DNA from: Dryocola sp032051265
GTDB taxonomy: Bacteria > Pseudomonadota > Gammaproteobacteria > Enterobacterales > Enterobacteriaceae
Direction: 5' to 3'
Length of the DNA: 64,000 nucleotides
Assembly: GCA_032051265.1 (NCBI GenBank)
Contig: DAMBYU010000009.1
Span: forward strand, 1 to 64,000
In this document: positions 36,417 through 44,489 of the stretch, piece by piece
Layout of the letters: each line of letters begins with the position of its first letter
Numbering within the stretch: position 1 is the first letter of the stretch
Made by a program: the position numbers and the translations under genes
The notes under the pieces: model-generated
The model's input: only the letters and a program-made list of their open reading frames with translations
Told to the model about the DNA's origin: nothing
The model's database searches: none

Positions 36417-36806
36417 ATGAATATCTCAGCGATGCTAAGAGCGTTAGCAAATGGAGTCAATCCTGAAACGGGAGAAGTGTTGTCTTCCGGTTCGGTAGCC
36501 AATAAACCGGAAGCCATACGGATGTTGTTTACGCTGGCCGAGGAGTTAATCGCAGAGCCGGAAAAACAGAAAAAATCGAAGCTGTCTCCAGAGGAGCGGC
36601 AGCAAAAGAACATTGCCGAAGGACGACCAGCGAAATCGCACTTTCCCTGGACTGAAGATGAGCGGCATCTGCTTGAGGAAAGCTATAACCAGAATAATTC
36701 TATCGAAGCGCTAAGTACGCAGTTTGAACGTTCCGCACGTGCGGTCGCCATTCAACTGGAAAAGATGGGATTGATAACGGCAGAAGAGCTTGTGGTGTAT
36801 ACGTAA
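36417..36806 (+). CDS. Unnamed 129-residue protein with Myb/SANT-like HTH
   Basis: I do not recognise this gene by name. The N-terminus (MNISAMLRALANGVNPETGE, about 1-20) is a short conserved-looking motif, also seen ahead of other nucleic-acid proteins as far as I recall. A lysine/glutamine-rich linker follows (about 46-68). The C-terminus (about 78-122) reads FPWTEDERHLLEESYNQNN then RSARAVAIQLEKMGLI, the pattern of a Myb/SANT-like helix-turn-helix. There is no signal peptide or membrane segment. The ATG at 36417 has GGAGGGAG upstream; an ATG-like start 30 codons earlier lacks one. It lies between yicG and yicC, exactly where E. coli has the SOS gene dinD, but I found no LexA box. A terminator follows. 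Confidence 0.8.
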   Translation: MNISAMLRALANGVNPETGEVLSSGSVANKPEAIRMLFTLAEELIAEPEKQKKSKLSPEERQQKNIAEGRPAKSHFPWTEDERHLLEESYNQNNSIEALSTQFERSARAVAIQLEKMGLITAEELVVYT

Positions 36807-36815
36807 AAAATGAAA

Positions 36816-36840
36816 AAGCCCGACGAAACGGGCTTCTTTG
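36816..36840 (+). terminator. Terminator after the 129-residue gene
   Basis: AAGCCCG-ACGAAA-CGGGCTT followed by CTTT lies 9 bases after the stop and just before the convergent yicC end, so it may serve both strands. Confidence 0.8.
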
Positions 36841-36843
36841 GTT

Positions 36844-37707
36844 CTACTCGATGTTCTGGATCTGCTCGCGCATCTGTTCAATCAGCACCTTGAGCTCAAT
36901 GGCTGAGTTGGTGACATCAGAATTGATGGATTTGGAAGCCAGAGTGTTCGACTCGCGGTTGAATTCCTGCATCATAAAGTCGAGACGACGGCCAACGGCT
37001 TCTTTTTTCTTCAGGATGTTGTACGTCTCTTTGACATGCGCTTCCAGACGCTCCAGCTCCTCTGCAACATCAATTCGTTGCACCATAAGGACCAGCTCTT
37101 GCTCAAGACGCGTGTTTTCAAGCTGAACCTGGGCTTCTTCAAGTTTGCTGACCAGGCGTTCACGCTGCCATTTAACCACTTCTGGCATCTGCGCGCGCAC
37201 TTTAGTAACTTCAGCGCTGACGCCTTCAAGCCGTTGTTCGATAAGGCCTTTAAGCGCCTGACCTTCGGTTTCGCGAGCCTGGATGAAATCGTCCAGGGCG
37301 CCATCCAGCGCGGCAAGGATTTCAGCGGTGATGGCATCAAGGTCCTGCTCCTGGGCGGACATCACGCCCGGCCAGCGTAAAATATCAACCGGGTTAATTT
37401 CGCCTTCGTCGCTTTGCATTTTTACCCAGTTCGCTGCTTCAACGAGCTGTTTAGCCAGTTTTTCGTTAAGCAAGAGGGAGCTTTGCGCGCTTGCATCAGG
37501 TTCGAAGCGAAGATTACATTCGATTTTTCCGCGAGTTAAGCGGGTACGAATGCGCTCGCGGGCCACGGGTTCGAGGCTACGGAACTGTTCCGGCATGCGA
37601 ATATAAGTTTCAAGATAACGTTGGTTTACCGAACGTAATTCCCAGGAGGCGCTGCCCCATTCGCCTTTGACTTCACGTCGGGCATAGGCGGTCATACTGC
37701 GGATCAT
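36844..37707 (-). CDS. yicC: YicC, endoribonuclease family protein
   Basis: A 287-residue cytoplasmic protein, the E. coli length, of the YicC/YloC family, now known as an endoribonuclease that can promote degradation of RyhB and other RNAs. It starts MIRSMTAYARREVKGEWGSA, the family N-terminus. The middle is long coiled helix (ITAEILAALDGALDDF, VQLENTRLEQELVL). The C-terminal DUF1732 part has RRLDFMMQEFNRESNTL. It is divergent from rph with a shared 123-base promoter region. Confidence 0.96.
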   Translation of the reverse strand: MIRSMTAYARREVKGEWGSASWELRSVNQRYLETYIRMPEQFRSLEPVARERIRTRLTRGKIECNLRFEPDASAQSSLLLNEKLAKQLVEAANWVKMQSDEGEINPVDILRWPGVMSAQEQDLDAITAEILAALDGALDDFIQARETEGQALKGLIEQRLEGVSAEVTKVRAQMPEVVKWQRERLVSKLEEAQVQLENTRLEQELVLMVQRIDVAEELERLEAHVKETYNILKKKEAVGRRLDFMMQEFNRESNTLASKSINSDVTNSAIELKVLIEQMREQIQNIE

Positions 37708-37740
37708 AAATCGTTACCGTATTAAGCAAAGGATGGGGGG

Positions 37741-37796
37741 ATTATAGCCATGCCTGACCGGGCAGGATAGGAATAAGCGTCCGAAGTCCGTATAAT
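37741..37796. promoter_or_regulatory. Back-to-back -10 boxes for yicC and rph
   Basis: A perfect TATAAT reads on the minus strand at 37746-37741, 34 bases from the yicC ATG, and another on the plus strand at 37791-37796, 35 bases from the rph ATG. Matching -35 boxes are poor in both cases, so the exact promoters remain uncertain. Confidence 0.45.
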
Positions 37797-37830
37797 GCGC
37801 GCCACATTCGTTTTAGCCGGAGATAAGCCC

Positions 37831-38547
37831 ATGCGTCCATCAGGTCGTAGCGCCGAACAAGTGCGTCCAGTCACCCTGACCCGTAATTACACCAAACACG
37901 CTGAAGGTTCCGTGCTGGTCGAATTTGGCGATACCAAAGTTTTATGCACGGCCACCGTTGAAGAAGGCGTACCACGTTTTCTGAAAGGGCAGGGGCAAGG
38001 TTGGATCACCGCAGAATACGGTATGCTGCCGCGTTCTACCCACAGCCGTAACGCCCGCGAAGCGGCGAAAGGCAAACAGGGTGGCCGTACCCTGGAAATC
38101 CAGCGTCTGATCGCCCGTTCTTTGCGTGCAGCGGTGGATTTAAAAATCCTCGGTGAATATACCATCACTCTGGATTGCGATGTGCTGCAGGCCGACGGCG
38201 GTACCCGTACCGCATCTATCACCGGCGCTTGTGTTGCGCTGGCTGACGCGCTGAACAAACTGGTCGCTACGGGCAAACTGAAAACCAACCCGATGAAGGG
38301 GATGGTTGCTGCGGTTTCCGTGGGCATCGTTAATGGCGAAGCGGTTTGCGATCTTGAATATGTTGAAGATTCTGCAGCGGAAACCGACATGAACGTCGTG
38401 ATGATGGAAGATGGGCGTATGATTGAGATTCAGGGCACCGCCGAAGGCGAGCCGTTCTCTCATGCAGAGTTGCTGACGCTGCTGGCGCTGGCGCGAGGGG
38501 GAATTGAATCGATCGTTACCTCGCAGAAGGCGGCGTTAGAAAATTGA
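37831..38547 (+). CDS. rph: RNase PH, intact
   Basis: A phosphate-dependent 3' exoribonuclease that trims tRNA precursors and helps degrade structured RNA. It has 238 residues, the full wild-type length, so this is not the frameshifted rph-1 of E. coli K-12. Conserved parts are MRPSGRSAEQVRPV, the RNA-binding RSTHSRNAREA and the phosphate site DVLQADGGTRTASITGA (near 115-131). The ATG at 37831 was preferred to an in-frame upstream one on homology. Its stop lies 5 bases before the pyrE attenuator, so its translation can control pyrE. Confidence 0.97.
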   Translation: MRPSGRSAEQVRPVTLTRNYTKHAEGSVLVEFGDTKVLCTATVEEGVPRFLKGQGQGWITAEYGMLPRSTHSRNAREAAKGKQGGRTLEIQRLIARSLRAAVDLKILGEYTITLDCDVLQADGGTRTASITGACVALADALNKLVATGKLKTNPMKGMVAAVSVGIVNGEAVCDLEYVEDSAAETDMNVVMMEDGRMIEIQGTAEGEPFSHAELLTLLALARGGIESIVTSQKAALEN

Positions 38548-38552
38548 TTTTT

Positions 38553-38579
38553 AAGGCGACTGAAGCAGTCGCCTTTTTT
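38553..38579 (+). promoter_or_regulatory. pyrE attenuator (UTP-sensitive terminator)
   Basis: AAGGCGACT-GAAGC-AGTCGCCTT followed by a run of T lies between the rph stop and the pyrE start. In E. coli this hairpin ends transcription when UTP is high; when UTP is low the polymerase pauses, ribosomes translating rph keep up, and the hairpin cannot form. The tight rph-hairpin spacing here supports the same mechanism. Confidence 0.88.
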
Positions 38580-38609
38580 ATGTCTGAAGAAACGCAAAGG
38601 AGCGAATCC

Positions 38610-39251
38610 ATGAAACCGTATCAGCGCCAGTTTATTGAATTTGCGCTTAACAAGCAGGTACTAAAGTTTGGCGAGTTCACGCTGAAATCCGGACGTACCA
38701 GCCCCTATTTCTTCAACGCCGGGCTGTTTAATACCGGGCGCGACTTGGCGCTGCTGGGCCGTTTTTACGCCGCCGCGCTAATGGATTCCGGCATTGATTT
38801 TGATTTGCTGTTTGGGCCTGCCTACAAAGGCATTCCTATCGCAACGACCACCGCGGTTGCGCTGGCAGAACACCATGAACGCGATGTGCCTTATTGTTTC
38901 AACCGTAAAGAAGCCAAAGATCATGGTGAAGGCGGCAACCTGGTGGGCAGCGCGCTTCAGGGCCGTGTGATGCTGGTGGACGACGTTATTACTGCGGGCA
39001 CCGCGATCCGTGAATCTATGGAAATCATCGCGGCAAATTCCGCAACGCTTGCGGGCGTACTGATTTCTCTGGATCGCCAGGAACGTGGACGCGGTGAAAT
39101 CTCTGCTATCCAGGAAGTCGAGCGTGATTACCACTGCAAGGTGATTTCTATTATCACGCTGAAAGATTTGATTGCGTATCTGGAAGAGAAGCCGGAGATG
39201 GCCGCAAACCTGGCGGCGGTGCAGGAATACCGCGACCAGTACGGCGTGTAA
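38610..39251 (+). CDS. pyrE: Orotate phosphoribosyltransferase
   Basis: It makes OMP from orotate and PRPP in pyrimidine synthesis. It has 213 residues, the E. coli length. The PRPP-binding loop VMLVDDVITAGTA lies at about 120-132, and the flexible catalytic loop KEAKDHGEGGNLVG near 100-113. The frame is open back to 38544 through the attenuator, but MKPYQRQFIEFAL is the conserved start, with AAAGGAG upstream. It is controlled by the attenuator after rph. Confidence 0.98.
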   Translation: MKPYQRQFIEFALNKQVLKFGEFTLKSGRTSPYFFNAGLFNTGRDLALLGRFYAAALMDSGIDFDLLFGPAYKGIPIATTTAVALAEHHERDVPYCFNRKEAKDHGEGGNLVGSALQGRVMLVDDVITAGTAIRESMEIIAANSATLAGVLISLDRQERGRGEISAIQEVERDYHCKVISIITLKDLIAYLEEKPEMAANLAAVQEYRDQYGV

Positions 39252-39253
39252 CA

Positions 39254-39278
39254 AAAAGGGCCGCTTAAAGGCCCTTTT
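39254..39278. terminator. Bidirectional terminator between pyrE and slmA
   Basis: AAAAGGGCC-GCTTAAA-GGCCCTTTT lies between the convergent pyrE and slmA stops, with A-rich and T-rich flanks for both directions. Confidence 0.82.
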
Positions 39279-39282
39279 CAAT

Positions 39283-39879
39283 TTAACGCAGCTGTGCGGC
39301 AACCAGTGGCCAACGGGTATCAAAATCATCCGTCGGCAAATAGCGAAACTCGCTGCGTACAAAGCGAGAAAGCATCCCTTCGCAGAACGCCAGAAGCTGG
39401 CCTGCCAGCAGCGCTTCATCGGTAATGTAACCTTCCCCTTCACGCATTTTTTTCTCGCGCATGACCTGCCGTAACTGCACTTCGATGCGCTCAAAAAGCT
39501 GGTTAATGCGGCCCTGTAAGCGATCCTGCTCAAACATCAGCGCATGACCGGTCAGAATACGGGTCAGGCCGGGATTTTTTTCACCGAAACCAAGCACCAG
39601 CAGGACGATAAGGCGCAGGCGGGCCTGCGTATCTTTTTCATCCTTCAGAATGAGATTGATGCGGGTGATAAGGCTGTCTTCAATAAACTCGATAAGGCTG
39701 TCGAACATTTTCGTTTTGCTGGGAAAATGCCGATACAGCGCCGCTTCAGAAACGCCCACCGTGGCTGCAAGCTTAGCGGTAGTGATGCGTTGACTACCGT
39801 CGCTGGATTCAAGCATCTGGGCCAGAGACTGAAGTATTTCCTCGCGACGATTCCTTTTCGCAGTCTGTTTTTCTGCCAT
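39283..39879 (-). CDS. slmA: SlmA, nucleoid occlusion factor
   Basis: A TetR-family DNA-binding protein that blocks FtsZ ring assembly over the nucleoid. It has 198 residues, the E. coli length. The N-terminal helix-turn-helix is in TTAKLAATVGVSEAALYRHFPSKT (cut here for length: AKLAATVGVSEAALYRHF, about 34-51); the rest is the helical dimerisation and FtsZ-binding domain. The start MAEKQTAKRNRREEIL is family-typical. It is preceded by dut, on the same strand with a spacer of about 120 bases. Confidence 0.97.
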   Translation of the reverse strand: MAEKQTAKRNRREEILQSLAQMLESSDGSQRITTAKLAATVGVSEAALYRHFPSKTKMFDSLIEFIEDSLITRINLILKDEKDTQARLRLIVLLVLGFGEKNPGLTRILTGHALMFEQDRLQGRINQLFERIEVQLRQVMREKKMREGEGYITDEALLAGQLLAFCEGMLSRFVRSEFRYLPTDDFDTRWPLVAAQLR

Positions 39880-40001
39880 GTTTTAAAATACCCCTGAAAT
39901 AAAGCACCTGCCAGGCAAGCAGCCACACAGCGCCCGCAAGCATGTCGCCTGCGGTTTTTTTTAACGTTATGAATGTGTGTGGTTACGTTTATAAAACGAG
40001 T

Positions 40002-40457
40002 TTACTGGCGGCCGGAATGGCCAAAGCCGCCTTCGCCACGGTCGCTGGTATCAAAATCTTCGACCAGGTTGAATTCGGCTTGTACAACCGGCACAAACAC
40101 CATCTGTGCAATGCGTTCGCCCGGTTCAATGGTGAAGCTATCTTGCCCGCGATTCCAGACAGAGACCATTAACTGACCCTGATAATCTGAATCTATCAGC
40201 CCTACCAGATTGCCAAGAACCACGCCGTGTTTATGGCCAAGCCCGGAGCGTGGCAGGATGACGGCCGCCAGGGACGGATCGCCGATATGGATTGCAAGTC
40301 CAGTTGGCACCAGCGTGGTTACGCCCGGGGCCAGCTCTACGGCTTCGTCCAGACATGCACGCAGATCGAGTCCGGCAGAGCCGGAAGTAGCATAAGTCGG
40401 CAGGGGGAACTGCTGACCCACACGCGGGTCCAGAATCTTAACGTCGATTTTTTTCAT
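40002..40457 (-). CDS. dut: dUTPase
   Basis: It hydrolyses dUTP to dUMP and pyrophosphate, keeping uracil out of DNA and feeding thymidylate synthesis. It has 151 residues from the second of two adjacent ATG codons, as in E. coli. Trimeric dUTPase motifs are visible: motif 1 GSAGLDLRA, motif 2 PRSGLGHKHG, motif 3 GLIDSDYQGQL, motif 4 ERIAQMVFVP and motif 5 DRGEGGFGHSGRQ. It overlaps the coaBC end by about 20 bases, so the two are coupled. Confidence 0.98.
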   Translation of the reverse strand: MKKIDVKILDPRVGQQFPLPTYATSGSAGLDLRACLDEAVELAPGVTTLVPTGLAIHIGDPSLAAVILPRSGLGHKHGVVLGNLVGLIDSDYQGQLMVSVWNRGQDSFTIEPGERIAQMVFVPVVQAEFNLVEDFDTSDRGEGGFGHSGRQ

Positions 40458-41649
40458 CATAACGGGTAACGATCTCGTTCAATAAAAGATGGCCAAGGAG
40501 TGACTTATCGCTTAACGGTAAGACTTTATCTCCCTCCTGCCAGAAAAGGTGTAACGCGTTGTTGTCGCTATTAAAGCCCTGACCGGTTTGTGAAACATCG
40601 TTGGCACAAATCAGGTCGAGATTTTTTCGGATACGCTTTTGCCGGGCGTATTCTTCCACATTAGTTGTTTCGGCGGCAAACCCAACAACATAGGGGCGGT
40701 TGGTAGAAAGCGCGGCGATGCCTGCAACGATATCCGGGTTTTTAACCATTTTCAGCGTGATTTCAGCGCCTTGCTTTTTGATTTTTTCATCTGCGACGCT
40801 CGCCGCACGATAATCTGCTACGGCTGCACAGCCGATAAAAATATGCTGGCCCGACACGTTTTGTTGAACAGCAGCTTCCATTTCCAGCGCGGAGGTGACG
40901 TCAATGCGTTTCACCCATGCCGGAGAAGATAAAGCGACCGGGCCGGAAACCAGCGTCACATTTGCGCCGCGTGCCGCCGCTGCCGCCGCAATCGCGTATC
41001 CCATTTTTCCCGAGCTGTCGTTGGTGATATAGCGTACCGGGTCGAGGCGCTCACGCGTCGGACCGGCGGTAATCATGACGTTAAGATGTTGCAGATCTTT
41101 GACGACGCTAAAATGACCAACAGCCAGGTCCACAATCTCTAACGGGTCGAGCATACGGCCGGGGCCTACATCACCACATGCCTGGCTGCCGCTGTCTGGC
41201 CCCCACATCAGTAAACCGCGGGAAGTCAGTACCTCAAGGTTATGCTGGGTTGCTGCTGCACGATACATCTGTTGGTTCATGGCGGGAACAACCGCGACAG
41301 GCGCGGGGGTTGCAAGGCAAATAGTGCTAACCAGATCGTTCGCCATGCCTGCCGCTACGCGGGCAATCAAATCGGCAGTGGCGGGCGCGAGAATAACTAA
41401 ATCTGCCCATTTCCCCAGTTCAATATGGCCCATCGCTGCTTCCGCTGCGGGATCAAGCAAACTGTCTGATACCGGGTATCCGGATACGGCCTGCAGGCTC
41501 AATGGTGTAATGAAGGCTTTTGCCGCCTCGGTCATTGCCACACGTACATCTGCTCCGCGATCGCGCAGACGGCGCACCAGCTCAGGCGTTTTATAGGCTG
41601 CGATACCGCCGCTGACACACAGAACAATTTTTTTGCCGGAAAGCCCCAT
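40438..41649 (-). CDS. coaBC: CoaBC (Dfp), bifunctional coenzyme A biosynthesis enzyme
   Basis: A fusion of 4'-phosphopantothenoylcysteine decarboxylase (CoaC, about 1-190, FMN-dependent) and phosphopantothenate-cysteine ligase (CoaB, about 191-403). The CoaC part has GGIAAYKTPELVRRL, the substrate Asn-bearing PAMNQQMY and the catalytic Cys in GSQACGDVGPGRM. The CoaB part has NVMITAGPTRERLDPVRYIT and the lysine of KKQGAEITLKMVKNPD. The frame extends 49 codons upstream, but MGLSGKKIVLCVSGG is the conserved start. It is divergent from radC. Confidence 0.97.
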   Translation of the reverse strand: MGLSGKKIVLCVSGGIAAYKTPELVRRLRDRGADVRVAMTEAAKAFITPLSLQAVSGYPVSDSLLDPAAEAAMGHIELGKWADLVILAPATADLIARVAAGMANDLVSTICLATPAPVAVVPAMNQQMYRAAATQHNLEVLTSRGLLMWGPDSGSQACGDVGPGRMLDPLEIVDLAVGHFSVVKDLQHLNVMITAGPTRERLDPVRYITNDSSGKMGYAIAAAAAARGANVTLVSGPVALSSPAWVKRIDVTSALEMEAAVQQNVSGQHIFIGCAAVADYRAASVADEKIKKQGAEITLKMVKNPDIVAGIAALSTNRPYVVGFAAETTNVEEYARQKRIRKNLDLICANDVSQTGQGFNSDNNALHLFWQEGDKVLPLSDKSLLGHLLLNEIVTRYDEKNRR

Positions 41650-41814
41650 CATGATTTTTCCCACCGCAAGTCTTAATCGTGGGCCTATTTTATCACACTC
41701 CTCAGGCCACAACTTTTTGCTGTTTGCGAGATATCCCGCACGCTGAAAATCGCCATATCGCGAGTAGCCAGGCAGTCGTGCACAATGGCTGTACAAAGGG
41801 ATCCGGAGGCTATG

Positions 41815-42492
41815 ATGGAGATAAAAATGGACTGGGATAAAAGCGGCTTACCGCGCGAGAAGCTCCTCAAGTTTGGCGTCAGCTCATTAACCGATGTGGA
41901 ACTATTGGCGCTCTTTTTACGCACGGGTTTGAGGGATATGAACGTGCTGGCTCTGGCAAACGCCCTGCTGGAGAGGTTTGGTTCTCTGAGCCGCCTGCTG
42001 TCGGCGGATTATTCGCAGTTTAAGGATATTAAAGGAATTGGTGAGGCCAAATACACCCAGTTAAATGCGATTGCGGAACTGGCAAGGCGCTATTACGCCT
42101 CACGCGGGGTAGAAGAACTCACGTTGAAGAGCCCTGATACCGTGCGGGAATTTATCCAGAGCCAGCTGACCACGGAGGAGCGTGAGATCTTTATGGTGAT
42201 ATTTCTCGACAACCAGCATCGGATTATCAAACACGTGCCGATGTTTTCCGGAACGCTGAATCACGTCGAGGTGCATCCCCGGGAAATTGTGCGCGAAGCG
42301 ATGAAATCTAATGCAGCGGCGGTCATTCTTGCGCATAATCACCCGTCGGGTAGGGCCGAACCGAGCAAAGCTGACCGTGCCATTACCGAACGTATCGTGA
42401 AAGCCTGCCTTTTTATGGAAATTCGCGTGCTTGACCATTTAGTTATTGGTCGCGGAGAGTATGTTTCTTTTGCTGAGCGCGGGTGGATTTAA
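41815..42492 (+). CDS. radC: RadC, JAMM/MPN-domain protein
   Basis: A 225-residue protein with an N-terminal helix-hairpin-helix region (FKDIKGIGEAKYTQLNA) and a C-terminal JAMM metalloprotease-like domain with the metal motif AHNHPSG-RAEPSKAD (near 178-192). Despite its name, a direct DNA repair role is doubtful and its cellular function is unsettled. Two adjacent ATGs occur; I chose the second (41815) because GGAGG is then 5 bases upstream. The first 15 or so residues differ from E. coli RadC, which is normal for this family. Confidence 0.93.
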   Translation: MEIKMDWDKSGLPREKLLKFGVSSLTDVELLALFLRTGLRDMNVLALANALLERFGSLSRLLSADYSQFKDIKGIGEAKYTQLNAIAELARRYYASRGVEELTLKSPDTVREFIQSQLTTEEREIFMVIFLDNQHRIIKHVPMFSGTLNHVEVHPREIVREAMKSNAAAVILAHNHPSGRAEPSKADRAITERIVKACLFMEIRVLDHLVIGRGEYVSFAERGWI

Positions 42493-42534
42493 GCCGATTT
42501 GCGCGATCCATGGGGATCTTTGTCTGTTCGGGAC

Positions 42535-42564
42535 TTGAGCACATGCGTCAGGCAGCGTATACTA
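42535..42564 (+). promoter_or_regulatory. rpmBG promoter
   Basis: TTGAGC (42535-42540) and TATACT (42559-42564) with an 18-base spacer form a good sigma-70 promoter. Transcription would start near 42571, giving a leader of about 137 bases before rpmB. Confidence 0.65.
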
Positions 42565-42593
42565 CGCCACCTTTGAGAATCTCGGGTTTGGCA

Positions 42594-42664
42594 TTATGCG
42601 CCTGGCACTGTGGTTCACATTGAACCGCCAGGGACCAGGCTTGCAGCCTGACGAGGCGCCATAA
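42594..42664 (+). promoter_or_regulatory. Three-way-junction RNA leader of rpmB-rpmG
   Basis: The rpmB leader can fold into a closed three-way junction. The outer stem pairs TTATGCGCCT (42594-42603) with AGGCGCCATAA (42654-42664), 10 pairs with one bulged C. Inner hairpin 1 (42604-42629) has GGTTC/GAACC around ACATT and GGC/GCC at its base. Inner hairpin 2 (42636-42650) has CAGGCT-TGC-AGCCTG. It ends 43 bases before the ATG and is not a terminator. An r-protein binding site for L28 feedback control is a reasonable guess, but that is inference. Confidence 0.6.
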
Positions 42665-42707
42665 CCCTATACGAAGCTCGAGCTAATTTGATTTTTGGAG
42701 AATAGAC

Positions 42708-42944
42708 ATGTCCCGAGTCTGCCAAGTTACTGGCAAGCGTCCGGTGACCGGTAATAACCGTTCCCACGCAATGAACGCGACCAAACGCCGTTTCCTGCCG
42801 AACCTGCACTCTCACCGTTTCTGGGTTGAGAGCGAGAAGCGTTTTGTCACACTGCGTGTATCTGCTAAAGGTATGCGTGTAATTGATAAGAAGGGTATCG
42901 AAACGGTTCTGGCCGATCTTCGTACCCGTGGCGAGAAGTACTAA
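42708..42944 (+). CDS. rpmB: Ribosomal protein L28
   Basis: A small basic protein of the 50S subunit near the E site. It has 78 residues, starting MSRVCQVTGKRPVTGNNRSH, as in all enterobacteria. TTTTTGGAG lies upstream at a good distance. rpmG follows 13 bases downstream. A structured leader precedes it. Confidence 0.99.
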   Translation: MSRVCQVTGKRPVTGNNRSHAMNATKRRFLPNLHSHRFWVESEKRFVTLRVSAKGMRVIDKKGIETVLADLRTRGEKY

Positions 42945-42957
42945 GAGGAACTAAGTC

Positions 42958-43125
42958 ATGGCTAAAGGTGTTCGCGAGAAGATCAAGCTGGTTTCTTCTG
43001 CTGGTACTGGTCACTTCTATACCACCACGAAGAACAAACGTACTAAGCCGGAAAAACTGGAACTGAAAAAGTTCGATCCAGTTGTCCGTCAACACGTACT
43101 GTACAAAGAAGCTAAAATTAAATAA
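42958..43125 (+). CDS. rpmG: Ribosomal protein L33
   Basis: A 55-residue basic 50S protein that starts [20 protein letters not shown] and ends YKEAKIK, matching E. coli L33. This is the Cys-minus form, lacking the CxxC zinc pairs of zinc-binding L33. It has AGAGGAA upstream and follows rpmB in the same operon. Confidence 0.98.
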
Positions 43126-43144
43126 TTTTAGTGACTTTGATGAA

Positions 43145-43171
43145 AAACCTCGCTTCGGCGGGGTTTTTTTG
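43145..43171 (+). terminator. rpmBG terminator
   Basis: AAACCTCGC-TTC-GGCGGGGTTT with a T run of seven, 20 bases after rpmG. mutM starts 27 bases later, so some read-through is likely. Confidence 0.9.
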
Positions 43172-43197
43172 TTTTGCGCTTTATGCCCGGAGGAGAA

Positions 43198-44007
43198 ATG
43201 CCAGAGTTACCTGAAGTTGAAACCAGCCGCCGCGGCATTGAACCGCACCTGGTAGGCGAAACTATTCTGCACGCTATCGTGCGCAACGGTCGCCTGCGCT
43301 GGCCGGTTTCTGATGAGATCCACGCCCTGAGCGATAAGCCTGTATTAAGCGTCCAGCGTCGGGCTAAATATCTGCTGCTCGAACTGCCGGACGGCTGGAT
43401 TATCATCCACCTTGGGATGTCCGGCAGCTTGCGTATCCTGCCAGAAGAGCGGCCTGCTGAGAAACACGACCATGTCGACCTGGTGATAGGCAACGGTAAA
43501 GTGCTGCGCTACACCGACCCGCGTCGCTTTGGCGCCTGGCTGTGGGTTAAGGAGCTGGAAGGCAGCAACGTGCTGGCGCATCTTGGACCAGAGCCGCTGC
43601 ATGAAGAGTTTAATGCCGAATACCTGCGTGAAAAGTCCGCTAAGAAGAAAACCGCCATTAAGCCCTGGCTGATGGATAACAAACTGGTGGTGGGCGTAGG
43701 GAATATTTACGCCAGCGAATCGTTATTTGCCGCCGGGATCCATCCCGATCGTGCCGCGCAGTCATTATCAAAAACCGAATGCGAATTGCTGGTGAAAGTG
43801 ATCAAAGCGGTGTTGTTAAGATCGATTGAGCAGGGCGGTACGACGTTAAAAGACTTTTTACAGTCTGACGGTAAACCCGGTTATTTCGCCCAGGAGCTTC
43901 AGGTTTACGGGCGGGAGGGGAAGCCATGCAGAGTTTGCGGGGCGCCGATTATTGCCGGTAAGCACGCTCAGCGCCGCACGTTCTATTGTCGAAACTGCCA
44001 GCATTAA
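43198..44007 (+). CDS. mutM: MutM (Fpg), formamidopyrimidine/8-oxoguanine DNA glycosylase
   Basis: It removes 8-oxoguanine and ring-opened purines and nicks the abasic site. It has 269 residues, the E. coli length. The N-terminal catalytic PELPEVET (Pro2, Glu3) starts right after Met1, which fixes the ATG at 43198 (GGAGGAG upstream). The helix-two-turns-helix has VGVGNIYASESLF, and the C-terminal zinc finger has CRVCG then CRNC. It follows rpmG as in E. coli, and its stop overlaps coaD's end on the other strand. Confidence 0.98.
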   Translation: MPELPEVETSRRGIEPHLVGETILHAIVRNGRLRWPVSDEIHALSDKPVLSVQRRAKYLLLELPDGWIIIHLGMSGSLRILPEERPAEKHDHVDLVIGNGKVLRYTDPRRFGAWLWVKELEGSNVLAHLGPEPLHEEFNAEYLREKSAKKKTAIKPWLMDNKLVVGVGNIYASESLFAAGIHPDRAAQSLSKTECELLVKVIKAVLLRSIEQGGTTLKDFLQSDGKPGYFAQELQVYGREGKPCRVCGAPIIAGKHAQRRTFYCRNCQH

Positions 44008-44489
44008 CGCTGCCTGAGTTTCTCCAGTAAGGCCTGGCAGACAGATTCCGGCAGAAAATGCGCGACATCGCCGTGGTGGCGCGCCACTTCTTTCACCAGC
44101 GAAGAAGAAACGAAAGACCACTCTTTTGAGGGCATCAGGAAGACGCTTTCCAGCTCCGGCATCAGATGACGATTCATGTGGGCGAGCTGCATTTCATATT
44201 CAAAATCTGCCGCCGTGCGTAAACCACGAACCAGAACGTTGGCCTGCTGCGCCTTCGCAAAATTCGCCATGAGATCGCTAAAGCCCACAACCTCAACATT
44301 TGGCAGGTGCGCTGTTACCTGTTTGGCCAGCGCCACGCGCTCATCGAGAGAGAACATCGTTTTCTTATGCGGGCTGTTTGCAATGGCCAGGATAATGGAA
44401 TCAAACATCATGGCTCCGCGCGTCACGATATCCAGATGACCATTGGTGATGGGATCAAAAGTACCGGGGTAAATCGCTCGGGTGCTCAT
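44004..44489 (-). CDS. coaD: CoaD, phosphopantetheine adenylyltransferase
   Basis: It makes dephospho-CoA from 4'-phosphopantetheine and ATP. It has 161 residues (159 in E. coli). The HxGH-type nucleotidyltransferase motif is seen as GTFDPITNGHLD at the N-terminus, and the second motif is SFVSSSLVKEVA. Its ATG overlaps the waaE stop (ATGA), so it is the last gene of waaA-waaE-coaD. It is convergent with mutM with a 4-base overlap. Confidence 0.97.
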   Translation of the reverse strand: MSTRAIYPGTFDPITNGHLDIVTRGAMMFDSIILAIANSPHKKTMFSLDERVALAKQVTAHLPNVEVVGFSDLMANFAKAQQANVLVRGLRTAADFEYEMQLAHMNRHLMPELESVFLMPSKEWSFVSSSLVKEVARHHGDVAHFLPESVCQALLEKLRQR

